The notes: generated by a model from the sequence alone, not told the origin. DNA of 56,235 nt from an uncultured Akkermansia sp. (GCA_949296365.1 CASFPZ010000011.1:1-56235), one strand, 5' to 3'. Numbered from the stretch's first letter, positions 35,419 to 44,853 are shown. A program made the numbers and translations.

Positions 35419-36912
35419 ATGATATCCGCATTTGCGAATTCAATGAAAGTTCCGGATCTTCGTAACCGGATTCTATTTACCTTGGCGATGATTATTATCG
35501 TTCGTCTGGGTGTCCATATCCCTTTGCCTGGAGTTAATGTCGAAGTGATGAGGCAATGGATTGATAACCAGTCAGAAGGAAGTAGTGGATTAGGAGGGCT
35601 TGGCGCTGTATTGACGATTTTTTCAGGTGGTGGGCTTCAACAATTAGGTATTTTTGCATTAGGCATCATGCCTTATATTTCTGCTTCTATTATGACCCAG
35701 TTGTTGACGGCAGTTGTTCCTTCCTGGGGGAAGATGGTGCGTGAAGACGGTGGGCGTCAAAAGATTACGAAGTGGACGCGCGGCATTGCTATTGGTATTG
35801 CCATTGTTCAAGGGTGGTTCCTGATTTTGTCGTTGGAAAATCCGGAGAGAATGCCATTTTTATCGGGAATTGAACGATATGGGCAGTTGGTGATGTTCCC
35901 TGGGACGATGTTTGTGGTATCAACAATTTTGACGATTGTTGCTGGTACGATGTTCTTGATGTGGATTGGCGATCAGATTACGGAGAAAGGTGTAGGCAAC
36001 GGAGTATCGCTAATCATTTGTGTCAACATTATTCACGCCTTGCCAGGGGCCTTGACTATGGCATGGAGAACACTGGTTCACCCGAGTCCGGAACAGATTA
36101 ATCCGACAGGCGCTATTGCCTTAGTGGCCTTGATTGCTTTCTTGATTGTAGTTATTGCATTGGTGGTGACAGTGACTCAGGCTCAGCGGCGTATTGCCGT
36201 CCAATATGCGAAGCGTATAGCCGGGAACAAAATGTTCAATGCTCCGACTCAGTATTTGCCGTTGAAGTTGAACTACTCGGGAGTGATGCCCGTTATCTTT
36301 GCAACGGCGATTATGTCTCTTCCACAGTTGTTGATTATGCAGATTTGGCCGTCTAGTTGGCTTGCCATGACGATTAACAACTGGATGAGTCCGAATGATT
36401 ATCCCTATTACATCATTTCGGCTGGTATGATTTTCTTCTTCTCATACTTCTGGGTTGCAACAATGTTCCAGCCTTCTCAGATAGCAGAAGATTTGAAACG
36501 CAACGGTGGTTATATCCCAGGCATTCGTCCTGGTCCCCCGACAGCTATCTTCTTGGATCAAACGATGCAACGGTTGACCTTTTCGGGGTCCTTATTTTTG
36601 ACGTTGATTTTCTTTGTTCCGTCCATGCTTCAGGCTTCAGGCACATTGAACCCGGTCGTGGCGCAATTCTTTGGAGGTACAAGTTTGCTGATTTTGGTAG
36701 GCGTTCTTCTTGATGCTATGCGCCAGGTGGAGACGACCCTACTTCAGAAGAACTATGATGGGTTCTTGAAAAAAGGAAAGATGCGTGGACGCTATAATCA
36801 CGTACAAGGTACTGGTGCTGCTGCAAACAGTACTACGGTGACGATTATCTGGGTGATTATTGCCGTCCTTTTACTTGCTGGAGCTGTCGCAGCTTATGTC
36901 TTTTCTAATTAA
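35419..36912 (+). CDS. secY: preprotein translocase subunit SecY with extra C-terminal helix
   Basis: 497 residues from the ATG at 35419 (MISAFANSMKVPDLRNRI); the 16 codons upstream are not family sequence. Ten SecY helices are recognisable, with GIMPYISASIMTQLL, ITEKGVGNGVSLII and KRNGGYIPGIRPG. Most SecY proteins end shortly after the EGFLKKG-like region (here YDGFLKKGKMRGR); this one continues with a linker and a hydrophobic segment at about 474-494 (VTIIWVIIAVLLLAGAVAAY), a possible eleventh helix. It forms the export channel with SecE and SecG. Confidence 0.95.
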   Translation: MISAFANSMKVPDLRNRILFTLAMIIIVRLGVHIPLPGVNVEVMRQWIDNQSEGSSGLGGLGAVLTIFSGGGLQQLGIFALGIMPYISASIMTQLLTAVVPSWGKMVREDGGRQKITKWTRGIAIGIAIVQGWFLILSLENPERMPFLSGIERYGQLVMFPGTMFVVSTILTIVAGTMFLMWIGDQITEKGVGNGVSLIICVNIIHALPGALTMAWRTLVHPSPEQINPTGAIALVALIAFLIVVIALVVTVTQAQRRIAVQYAKRIAGNKMFNAPTQYLPLKLNYSGVMPVIFATAIMSLPQLLIMQIWPSSWLAMTINNWMSPNDYPYYIISAGMIFFFSYFWVATMFQPSQIAEDLKRNGGYIPGIRPGPPTAIFLDQTMQRLTFSGSLFLTLIFFVPSMLQASGTLNPVVAQFFGGTSLLILVGVLLDAMRQVETTLLQKNYDGFLKKGKMRGRYNHVQGTGAAANSTTVTIIWVIIAVLLLAGAVAAYVFSN

Positions 36913-36966
36913 ATGATGGAATAAGTTTATTTACCCGAATTGTGATCTAATTCTACTTAACCTCAT

Positions 36967-37632
36967 ATGAAAGAGCTCAGAAAATTTGTGTTAGTTGGGG
37001 CCCCGGCATCAGGGAAGGGGACACAGGGACGTTTTTTGTCCGAGACCTTCCAATTACAGACATTGAGTACTGGTGCCTTGTTGAGGAAAGAGATTGAGTT
37101 AGACACCGAGCTTGGTCGCCGTGCTCGCAATTATATGGAGCAAGCTTGTCTTGTACCGGATGAAGTTGTAAATGGTATTGTGGAGCATTGGCTCAGCCAA
37201 ACGAGTAATGTTTCTTGGATACTTGATGGTTATCCTAGAACAGTGGCGCAAGCTGAAAACCTTGATCATTTTCTCCAAGAGAAAGGGCAGGGCATTGATG
37301 TAGTTGTTTGGATGGATGTTTCTCGGGAATTAATCGAGCATCGTATTCTTGAGCGGCGAGAGTGTTCGCAGTGCAATTACATTATCCAAGATAGTTCAAA
37401 GACAGTGTGCCCGGTTTGCGGAGGGGCAATGATTGCCCGTAAAGATGATAACATCAATGCTTTTGCCAAACGCTGGAAGGATTTTGAAACGATGACCTTG
37501 CCGGTGGCTCGTTACTATGAGGAACGTGGCCTTGTAGTCAAAATTTCGGTGAGTCATGAGCGAGAGGTTTCGGAGGTTTCTCGCGAACTTATGGCGAAGC
37601 TTGAGGCGTATGCGGCTTCACATGAAATCTGA
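36967..37632 (+). CDS. adk: adenylate kinase, zinc-lid type
   Basis: 221 residues. P-loop GAPASGKGT at 11-19, STGALLRKEI nucleotide-binding region and LDGYPRTVAQA. The LID carries four cysteines (CSQC and CPVC) spaced as in zinc-binding adenylate kinases. It equilibrates AMP, ATP and ADP. Position after secY and before map is the common order. No Shine-Dalgarno sequence. Confidence 0.95.
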   Translation: MKELRKFVLVGAPASGKGTQGRFLSETFQLQTLSTGALLRKEIELDTELGRRARNYMEQACLVPDEVVNGIVEHWLSQTSNVSWILDGYPRTVAQAENLDHFLQEKGQGIDVVVWMDVSRELIEHRILERRECSQCNYIIQDSSKTVCPVCGGAMIARKDDNINAFAKRWKDFETMTLPVARYYEERGLVVKISVSHEREVSEVSRELMAKLEAYAASHEI

Positions 37633-37652
37633 ATAAGACGGAGGAATGTTTT

Positions 37653-38447
37653 ATGAGCCATAAGATTATTTTGAAATCTCCTGGTGAAGTTGCCAAACTC
37701 AAAAAAGCAGGTGAAGTTGCGGCGCGTATTTTGATGGATTTAGGCAAAGAAATCCATGCAGGCAGGACAACGCGTGAGATCGATGAAATTGCGGCAGAGT
37801 TATTTCGGCGCGAAGGTTGTAAAAATGCGTTTTACAATTATCGAGGTTATCCGGGACGGGTTTGTATTTCGGTAAATGAGGTAGTTGTTCATGGCATTGG
37901 CGGGAATCGTCGTATCCAAGAAGGAGATGTTGTTAGTCTTGATGTGGGAACTATCGTTGATGGTTGGGTTGGCGACAATGCAATGACTGTGCCGGTAGGT
38001 TTTGTTCAACCGGAGGTCCTCAAACTTCTTGCCGTGACTGAAGAATCTTTGTTTCGAGCAATAGAATGCGCTAGGCCAGGAGTTCCTTTAGCTGAAGTTT
38101 GTGCAGCAGTAGAAGCCTTTGTTAAACCCTATCATTTCTCTGTAGTACGCGATTTTGTCGGTCATGGAGTGGGGCGTGAAATGCACGAAGAACCCCAAGT
38201 GCCTAATTATCGTCCGACTTGGAAAACTCCGCGTCTAAAGCCTGGAATGGTGATTGCGATCGAACCGATGGTGAACTTGGGTCGTGCAGCTGTGAGAATT
38301 CTCGATGATGGTTGGACTGTTGTAACGGCAGATGGGAAACCCTCAGCTCATTTTGAGCATACGATTGCCATTACAGATGGTGCGCCGTTAATCTTGACAG
38401 AACGGCCGCGTATTGCCCTCCCTGAACAACTAGGGGTAACTCTCTAA
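37653..38447 (+). CDS. map: methionine aminopeptidase, type I
   Basis: 264 residues. Metal ligands appear in SLDVGTIVDGWVGDNAMT (two Asp), GHGVGREMHEEP (His), IEPMV (Glu) and FEHTIAIT (Glu). It removes initiator methionine from nascent proteins. GGAGGAA 8 nt before the ATG is one of few good Shine-Dalgarno sequences in the window. The usual following genes (rpmJ, rpsM, rpsK, rpoA) are not here; the operon ends. Confidence 0.96.
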   Translation: MSHKIILKSPGEVAKLKKAGEVAARILMDLGKEIHAGRTTREIDEIAAELFRREGCKNAFYNYRGYPGRVCISVNEVVVHGIGGNRRIQEGDVVSLDVGTIVDGWVGDNAMTVPVGFVQPEVLKLLAVTEESLFRAIECARPGVPLAEVCAAVEAFVKPYHFSVVRDFVGHGVGREMHEEPQVPNYRPTWKTPRLKPGMVIAIEPMVNLGRAAVRILDDGWTVVTADGKPSAHFEHTIAITDGAPLILTERPRIALPEQLGVTL

Positions 38448-38515
38448 TTTAATAGCTTTTAAGTCTGCTAGATTGCCTGCCAAGTTTTTGGATAGGCACG
38501 TTTAGGTCTTTATCT

Positions 38516-39127
38516 CTAAAAACTTGCTGGATTGTCTTTTGCTTTGCTTGCAGAGTGCAAGCGAAATGCAGCAAGAAGAAACGGAGCATCGCCTGGTGCA
38601 TTCCAGTGTGCGACTTGGCTTACTCGCCAGGAATGAGGATCTAGTTTTTTCATCCATTCGCTAACAAGTTCGGACTCTTCGCGTCCGCCATGGTGCCCAG
38701 GATAACATACAACAGAAATAAGGCCTCCTGGCGTTACGAGTTTTATCGCTTGCTCTAAGGCTGTTAACGTACTCTCAGCTTGTGTTCGGATGTTGTGGTC
38801 TCCACCGGGTAAATACCCTAAATTGAACATGATGCATCGAACGCCAGGTTTTACGATTGTGGCCATATGGCTGTGAGATAACGCATGAAAACGTATTCCT
38901 GGATACCAACAATTAGCATGAACAAGACGTTGCTGTGTCGATATAAGCGCAGCCTCTTGAATGTCAAAAACGTCGATTTGTCCATGGGGGCCTACTAATC
39001 GCGCTAAAAACAACGTGTCATGCCCATTGCCAGCCGTTGCATCAACAACATAATCTCCAGTCTGTACAACAGAGGCTACCCAGGCATGTGCGCAAACAAG
39101 CGGCCGTGAACATTCAGAAGAATCCAT
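38516..39127 (-). CDS. mnmM: SAM-dependent methyltransferase, MnmM (YtqB)-like
   Basis: 203 residues. DATAGNGHDTLFLARLVG at 29-46 is the SAM motif, FDIQEAAL the acidic loop and FNLGYLPGGDHNIRT the hallmark of the YtqB/MnmM family, followed by VVCYPGHHGGREE. Characterised members methylate nm5s2U to mnm5s2U at the tRNA wobble position. Full length. Divergence from map is convergent (stops face each other). Confidence 0.82.
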   Translation of the reverse strand: MDSSECSRPLVCAHAWVASVVQTGDYVVDATAGNGHDTLFLARLVGPHGQIDVFDIQEAALISTQQRLVHANCWYPGIRFHALSHSHMATIVKPGVRCIMFNLGYLPGGDHNIRTQAESTLTALEQAIKLVTPGGLISVVCYPGHHGGREESELVSEWMKKLDPHSWRVSQVAHWNAPGDAPFLLAAFRLHSASKAKDNPASF

Positions 39128-39429
39128 GACTGTGTTGCATCATGAGGGATATCCCATGTCGAGGCTAGAGATTTCTCATGACGTATAATGTCTGACTGTC
39201 TGTTAAAAACCGCAAGGATAGGCTTGAGAGGTTACAATGCCTATTAAACGGATGCAGTCCATACGCTGTTCTTTCCATTGAAGAGCTTTGATATATTTTG
39301 TGCAAACAGCATCAACCACAGGGGATATCCTATAAGGAATATGCAAAACACGTATTTTTTCGGTAGATTGATGCTCGTATAACTGCCTAAAAGGTGATTT
39401 TGCTTTATTTTCGGTTATTGTTATTTGGA
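39128..39429. other. intergenic region, no gene seen
   Basis: About 300 nt between mnmM and the MATE gene, both on the minus strand. Only very short ORFs occur. A TATAAT on the plus strand at 39184-39189 lacks a -35 partner. It probably holds the mnmM promoter and the end of the MATE transcript. Confidence 0.4.
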
Positions 39430-40884
39430 TTAATGATGGGCAGAGGGAGAGTGGTGGTTAAAGAGTTTGGAGGGATGGATGAGTAGGCGAGAAGCCCACT
39501 TATTGGTTTTGGAGAATTTGATGAAGACACAACATGTGACAACAACAGCTAACAGATCGGCTGTTGGGAAACTGAGCCAGACGCCATAATAACTCCAGTA
39601 ATGGGGTAATATTAACAAGGCAGGGATGAGGAACAGGAGCTGGCGTGTTGTCGAGATGAAGATAGAGATGCGAGCATGACCAATAGCCTGGAAAAAATTG
39701 CCGAGGATGATTTGACTACCGACAAGAGGGAATACCAAGGTAGCAAGGCGCAGTCCGGGAATTGTGAAAGAGGTTAATTGTTCTTGAGCTCCAAACATGG
39801 CAGCAATGGAAGCAGGGAAAATTTGGCAGATGAGAAAACCAGCGGTAGTAAAGATTGTACCGCCGATTATACCGTATTTGAGAGTTTGGGAGACGCGAGC
39901 GAAATTTCTTGCACCGAAATTATAGCCAGCGATGGGTTGCATGCCCTGAGTGAGACCGACTACTAGCATTGTAAACAAGATCAGGATGCGATTGATGATA
40001 CCGAAAGCTCCTACAGCTAAATCTCCGCCTGTTTTTAGCAAGGCGCTATTGATGGCGATGGCAACGGCGCAACCGCAGGCATTGAGAAGAAAGGGGGCCA
40101 TACCGATGGAGAGAATGGGAAGGATGATACTCCAACGAGGACGGCAAATTCCAGATCGGAAATGCACAGTACTGTCTTGACTACAAAAATGGCGGATGAT
40201 CCAGATAAGGCCGATTAGTTGGGAGGCTAAGGTGGCAAAAGCTGCACCAGTCATGCCCCATTCGAGAACAAAAATGGCAATGGGAGCCAGGATGGAATTA
40301 ATGACAACGGTGATGATCATAGAGACCATGGCTTTGTGTGGATAGCCAGTGGCTCGCATGACGTTGTTTAAGTTAAAAAACGAATGAGAAATAGGAGTGC
40401 CCCAGAGAATGGGAATCATGAAATCATATGCATAGGGCAGAGTTTGAGGGCTAGCCCCGAAGAGAATTAAGATATCTTTAAGAAAGAAGACAGATAAAAG
40501 GCCGATGGCAATACCGGAGATCAAGCCAAGCGTTAGCACATTGCCTAGGACGCGTTGCGCAGAGTGGAGACGTTTTTCGCCAAGCCGAAGAGATGAAACG
40601 GCAGCGCCGCCAAGTCCGACGAGCGTACTGACGGCGATGGAAAGATTCATAATAGGGAAGGTGATAGCCATGCCTGAAAGAGCCAGATCTCCCATGCCGT
40701 GACCAATGAAGATACTATCGACAATGTTGTACAGAGACATGACAATCATGCCTGCTATGGCTGGCATGGAATAGCGGATCAACAGGCGAAAAATAGGTTC
40801 TTGTTCGAGAGCCTGAATGTTGCTTCCGGGCTGGACCATGTCCATAACTATAAGCAGAGGCGAGACAAGGACAATTCTCATCAC
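39430..40884 (-). CDS. MATE-family multidrug/Na+ antiporter
   Basis: Up to 484 residues with about 12 membrane helices in two homologous halves: IRYSMPAIAGMIVMSLYNIVD in the first (about 37-57) and GFLICQIFPASIAAMFG and later segments in the second. NIVDSIFIGHGMG and GLTQGMQPIAGYNFGAR are typical of the MepA-like branch. It would export toxic organic cations with Na+ or H+. The ATGs at 40845 or 40839 are likelier starts than 40884, since the first 13 residues are unlike the family. Confidence 0.9.
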   Translation of the reverse strand: MMRIVLVSPLLIVMDMVQPGSNIQALEQEPIFRLLIRYSMPAIAGMIVMSLYNIVDSIFIGHGMGDLALSGMAITFPIMNLSIAVSTLVGLGGAAVSSLRLGEKRLHSAQRVLGNVLTLGLISGIAIGLLSVFFLKDILILFGASPQTLPYAYDFMIPILWGTPISHSFFNLNNVMRATGYPHKAMVSMIITVVINSILAPIAIFVLEWGMTGAAFATLASQLIGLIWIIRHFCSQDSTVHFRSGICRPRWSIILPILSIGMAPFLLNACGCAVAIAINSALLKTGGDLAVGAFGIINRILILFTMLVVGLTQGMQPIAGYNFGARNFARVSQTLKYGIIGGTIFTTAGFLICQIFPASIAAMFGAQEQLTSFTIPGLRLATLVFPLVGSQIILGNFFQAIGHARISIFISTTRQLLFLIPALLILPHYWSYYGVWLSFPTADLLAVVVTCCVFIKFSKTNKWASRLLIHPSKLFNHHSPSAHH

Positions 40885-40969
40885 CGTCAGGGAAGGAAGG
40901 AGCGCTGTTTTTTAAGTTTTCTTGTGCCGCTAATTAGGATAAGATTTTTCCAAAATCAGATGTTTTACG

Positions 40970-41803
40970 ATGTCTTGCAAAAGTTCGCATGAAATTCTAG
41001 AAGCGACCGCGAAAGCAGGGGAGCAGAAATGCTCAATGTCTTTTTTATCCGGTGTGCTTATGGCCTTCCTGGCAGGAGCTTACATTGCTTTGGGCAGTTT
41101 TTTAGCTCTCAAAACCGGGAATTTCTTTTCTGTGGATCTCTGGGGGAATGTTGGGAAATTGGCCTTTGCTGTAGTATTTCCGTTAGGTCTTCTGTTGGTG
41201 GTTGTATGTGGAGCAGATTTATTTACAGGGAATTGTCTTGTTTTGGTAACAGCTGGAGCCAAACGGAGTGCCAATTGGGGAAGGATAGCATGCGTTGGAG
41301 TGGTATCGTGGTGTGGTAATTTTGCTGGAGCCGCATTCGTTGCTTATTTTATGGCCTATGAAACAGGTTTAGCAATGGATTGCACAGCCAATATCGTGAA
41401 TTTGGCTAATTCGAAGTGCAGCTTAGAGTTTTCAGAAGCTTTCTGGCGTGGTGTGGGTTGCAATTGGCTCGTGTGTTTGGCACTTTATGCGGCGACGGCG
41501 GCTGACGATGTTATGGGGAAAGCGATAGCAATCTGGTTTCCGGTGATGGGGTTTGTGGCATTAGGAATGGAGCACTGCATTGCCAATATGTTTTTTGTTC
41601 CCTTAGGTTTAATTGTAGGAAGCGACGTTTCATATGGAGTTTCTCCAGTTGCTCAGAACGCTTTACCGGAGTTGACAGCTAGTTGGAGTAGTTTTTTCAT
41701 CGATAATTTGCTGCCGGTGACTTTAGGAAATATTGTTGGTGGAGCCCTCTTTGTTGCTGGAAGTTATTTGGTTATTCATCGAAAGCGCCAGGAATCCTTA
41801 TGA
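40970..41803 (+). CDS. formate/nitrite transporter (FNT) family channel
   Basis: 277 residues with six membrane helices. FLAGAYIALGSF, CGADLFTGNC, GNFAGAAF, CNWLVCLALY and GMEHCIANMFF (gating His H202) are the FNT signature blocks. It would pass formate, nitrite or a similar small anion across the inner membrane. The closest branch cannot be decided by eye. The next gene overlaps its stop as ATGA. Confidence 0.92.
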   Translation: MSCKSSHEILEATAKAGEQKCSMSFLSGVLMAFLAGAYIALGSFLALKTGNFFSVDLWGNVGKLAFAVVFPLGLLLVVVCGADLFTGNCLVLVTAGAKRSANWGRIACVGVVSWCGNFAGAAFVAYFMAYETGLAMDCTANIVNLANSKCSLEFSEAFWRGVGCNWLVCLALYAATAADDVMGKAIAIWFPVMGFVALGMEHCIANMFFVPLGLIVGSDVSYGVSPVAQNALPELTASWSSFFIDNLLPVTLGNIVGGALFVAGSYLVIHRKRQESL

Positions 41804-42828
41804 ATAGAGAGAGGTCTATGATGACAAATAACTGTTCATCGGGAGAGGCAAATGAGATAGGAGGGTTTCTAGGATTAGAATTGCCCGTTTACGATAATTT
41901 CCCTCAGCATACAGAGGCATCATGCGTATTATTGAATTCAGGTCGTTCGGCGTTTGAATATATTTTGCGGTGTTGGCGAGATGAGATACAGCGGATCTGG
42001 CTACCGTATTATACTTGTTTAACTGTACGTCAGCCATTGGAACGACTTGCTATTCCCTATTGTTTTTACCACATCAATGAAGATTTGGAGCCAGAACAAC
42101 ATGTCGATGAATTTTTGCAAGATGGAGACTGGCTTGTTTATACGAACTATTTTGGGATTAAGGAAGCTTGCGTGGATCGTCTATGCGAGCAGTGTCAAGG
42201 TCGCCTCATCATCGACCAGGCACTGGCCTTTTATTCGTCAATACGCGACGGTATTCCGGCTTTTTATAGTCCGCGTAAGTTTTCAGGGGTGCCTGATGGA
42301 GGGATAGCTGTGCCAGCAGGACGTTCATTGCCTGATTTGTCTCCGGGGATCTCATTTCCATGGGCGTCTTTTCTACTAGCTCAGGCTGAGATGGGCGTTG
42401 AAAAGTCATCTTTCCTGTGTGAAAGAAATGAAGACAGGTTGAGCGGGATTCCTATGCAAGGTATGTCTCTTTTGACCGAGAAACTGATGCGAGGGATTGA
42501 TTATGAATCTGCTGCGCAACAAAGGCGGAACAATTTCCTTGTGTTGAAAGAACATCTAGACCCTTTGAACAGAATGATCGTTGATCTCGAGGAGGCAAGC
42601 GTGCCATTTTGTTATCCCTTCTGGACAGGTAATCCTGAATTGAGGAATGCTTTGATCGACCAGAAAATTTGGGTTCCTATTTTTTGGCCTCAGCTCCTTG
42701 AGGACGAACACGTTTCCTATTGGGATCGGTGGGCTGCCATGAATATTATCCCATTGCCTATTGATCAATTCTGTAACCAAGAACAGATGTTGCGGATCGT
42801 TTCGGTCATACAGGATTTTTTCAGATAG
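41800..42828 (+). CDS. DegT/StrS-like PLP-fold protein
   Basis: 342 residues. RIWLPYYTCLTVRQPLE, the IIDQALAFYS Asp (D139) and SPRKFSGVPDGG with the candidate PLP lysine K160 match a branch of the DegT/DnrJ/EryC1 aminotransferase-fold proteins usually seen near sugar or lipid modification genes. The ATG at 41800 overlaps the FNT stop; ATG 41818 or 41821 is possible and has GAGAGG upstream. Its linkage to an FNT channel is unusual. The substrate is unknown. Confidence 0.7.
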   Translation: MNRERSMMTNNCSSGEANEIGGFLGLELPVYDNFPQHTEASCVLLNSGRSAFEYILRCWRDEIQRIWLPYYTCLTVRQPLERLAIPYCFYHINEDLEPEQHVDEFLQDGDWLVYTNYFGIKEACVDRLCEQCQGRLIIDQALAFYSSIRDGIPAFYSPRKFSGVPDGGIAVPAGRSLPDLSPGISFPWASFLLAQAEMGVEKSSFLCERNEDRLSGIPMQGMSLLTEKLMRGIDYESAAQQRRNNFLVLKEHLDPLNRMIVDLEEASVPFCYPFWTGNPELRNALIDQKIWVPIFWPQLLEDEHVSYWDRWAAMNIIPLPIDQFCNQEQMLRIVSVIQDFFR

Positions 42829-42995
42829 TTTTACCAATTTGTTCCTGGGGAAAGGTACCCCTCTTCATTTCCGAGAGGCCATATTGGCTATGTTTTGCAT
42901 GAGGTGGCCTGGTCGGGAGAAAACATAGATCGATTGACAAAACTGGATGTTTTTTGTCGTTGTGACGGTCATGGTTCCATGTTAGGAAATGGAGT

Positions 42996-44831
42996 ATGAA
43001 AGAAGAATTGTTGCCACATACGCTGAGATCGATCTTATTGAAAGATTTTTCATCGGAAGAATTATGTACCTGGATTGATTATGGGCAGGAGGTAGTTCAC
43101 GTCCCTGGCGATTTTTTGTTTTACGAGAAGATGCCGCCGAGTCGGCTCTATGTGATTTTGACAGGGCAGGTACGTTTGGCACGAGGAATAGGCGATGCCT
43201 TGAATCCATTGCTGGATGTAGGGACAGGTTCGTTGTTGGGCGAGCGTATGCTGTATGAGAAAGACAGTCCTCATACGTTGACAGGGGAGGTTATGACGCG
43301 GACGGTGTGTCTTGAATGGTTGGCGCAGGATATCGAACGAATGAAGCAGGAACAGCCAGACCTTTTCAAAAAACTTCAAACGGCTGTTGCTGGCAGTGTC
43401 TCGCTGCGCCCCCCGTTGAAAGGTCAAGTGCTGGAACTAGGTAATCAGGCCTTTCGAGAAGAAAAAGACCTGCTGGGTACTCGTAAGGTACCAGTATCGG
43501 CCTTGTACGGTATCCAGACGATGCGTGGTGTCGAGAATTTCCCCATTACGGGTATTCCGTTGAGTACGTATCCCAATTTGATTCGCGGGTTAGCATTAGT
43601 CAAAAAAGCTTGTGCTTTGGCCAATTGCGATTTAGGTCTTCTTGATTCTGAACGGAGTCGATTGATTGTTGAGGCATGCGATGAATTGTTGAGTGGTAAA
43701 TTTCACGAACATTTTGTTGTCGACGTGATGCAGGGAGGGGCTGGCACCTCGTGCAATATGAATGCTAATGAAGTGATTGCCAATCGTGCGCTTGAGTTAG
43801 GAGGTAGAGAAAGAGGAGATTATGCGTACATCCATCCCAACAATCATGTCAATTTGAGCCAAAGTACAAACGATGTGTATCCAACAGCTGTTCGTCTGGG
43901 ATTTCGTTTCGCAATGAAACGCCTAGTGATTGCCGTAACCCAGCTGGCTGATGCATTCGAACGAAAAGGCGTAGAATTTGCCGATGTGATCAAGATGGGG
44001 CGCACACAATTGCAGGATGCTGTACCGATGACCTTGGGGCAGGAGTTTTCGGCATTTGCCTGGATGCTTCGAGAAGATATCCAACGAATGGAAGAAGCAG
44101 AACGACTGATTCGTGAGGTGAATATGGGAGCAACGGCTATTGGTTCGGGAATCAGTACGGTACCTGGCTATAAGGAACGAGTTCGAGATCGACTTCAGGA
44201 AGTTTCAGGGTTGGAAATCGTGACGGCTGGCAATTTATTTGAGGCAACTCAGGATACAGGCGATCTTGTACAGTTGTCTGGAGTTTTAAAACGTTTGGCA
44301 GCTAAGCTTAGTAAAATATGCAATGATTTGCGCCTTCTTTCATCAGGGCCGCGAGCAGGCTTCAATGAAATCAATTTACCTCCCTTACAACCAGGTAGTA
44401 GCATTATGCCTGGTAAAGTGAATCCTGTAGTTCCGGAAGTTGTGAATCAGGTTGCTTTTGAGGTGATTGGCAACGATGTTACAATTACTCTTGCTGCCGA
44501 AGCAGGCCAACTTCAACTGAATGTGATGGAACCTGTGATTGTTTGGTCTTTGTTCAAGAGTTTGAACCACCTTCGCCAGGCTTGCATTGTCTTAAAAGAA
44601 CGTACTGTCGATGGTATTACTGCCAACAAGGAAATTTGCCGCGCTTATGTGGATAGAAGCATTGGCGTTGTTACAGCTCTATTGCCCGTCATCGGTTATG
44701 CCAAAGCAACTGAACTTGCTCAAGAAGCTCTACATTCTACAAAAACTCTACGGGAAATTGTCCTAGAAAAAGGGATTTTGAGCGAAGAAGAAGTCGACCG
44801 CTATCTTGATCCCCGCAATATGTTTTCATAA
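42996..44831 (+). CDS. aspA: cyclic-nucleotide-binding domain fused to aspartate ammonia-lyase
   Basis: 611 residues. Residues 1-130 form a CNB domain (PGDFLFYEKMPPSRLYVILTG region; LLGERMLYEKDSPHTLTGE at 81-98). The ribose-contacting Glu is kept (E83), but the Arg that binds the cyclic phosphate is replaced by H93. Residues about 155-611 are a complete aspartase: QGGAGTSCNMNANEV, HPNNHVNLSQSTNDVYPTA and GSSIMPGKVNP at 467-477. It splits aspartate to fumarate and ammonia. Standard aspartases (about 470 residues) lack such a domain. Fumarase is the alternative for the lyase part, but aspartase is favoured by the length and the KVPVSALYGIQTMRGVENF opening. Confidence 0.88.
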   Translation: MKEELLPHTLRSILLKDFSSEELCTWIDYGQEVVHVPGDFLFYEKMPPSRLYVILTGQVRLARGIGDALNPLLDVGTGSLLGERMLYEKDSPHTLTGEVMTRTVCLEWLAQDIERMKQEQPDLFKKLQTAVAGSVSLRPPLKGQVLELGNQAFREEKDLLGTRKVPVSALYGIQTMRGVENFPITGIPLSTYPNLIRGLALVKKACALANCDLGLLDSERSRLIVEACDELLSGKFHEHFVVDVMQGGAGTSCNMNANEVIANRALELGGRERGDYAYIHPNNHVNLSQSTNDVYPTAVRLGFRFAMKRLVIAVTQLADAFERKGVEFADVIKMGRTQLQDAVPMTLGQEFSAFAWMLREDIQRMEEAERLIREVNMGATAIGSGISTVPGYKERVRDRLQEVSGLEIVTAGNLFEATQDTGDLVQLSGVLKRLAAKLSKICNDLRLLSSGPRAGFNEINLPPLQPGSSIMPGKVNPVVPEVVNQVAFEVIGNDVTITLAAEAGQLQLNVMEPVIVWSLFKSLNHLRQACIVLKERTVDGITANKEICRAYVDRSIGVVTALLPVIGYAKATELAQEALHSTKTLREIVLEKGILSEEEVDRYLDPRNMFS

Positions 44832-44853
44832 CCTAAATATCGCGACATAATCT

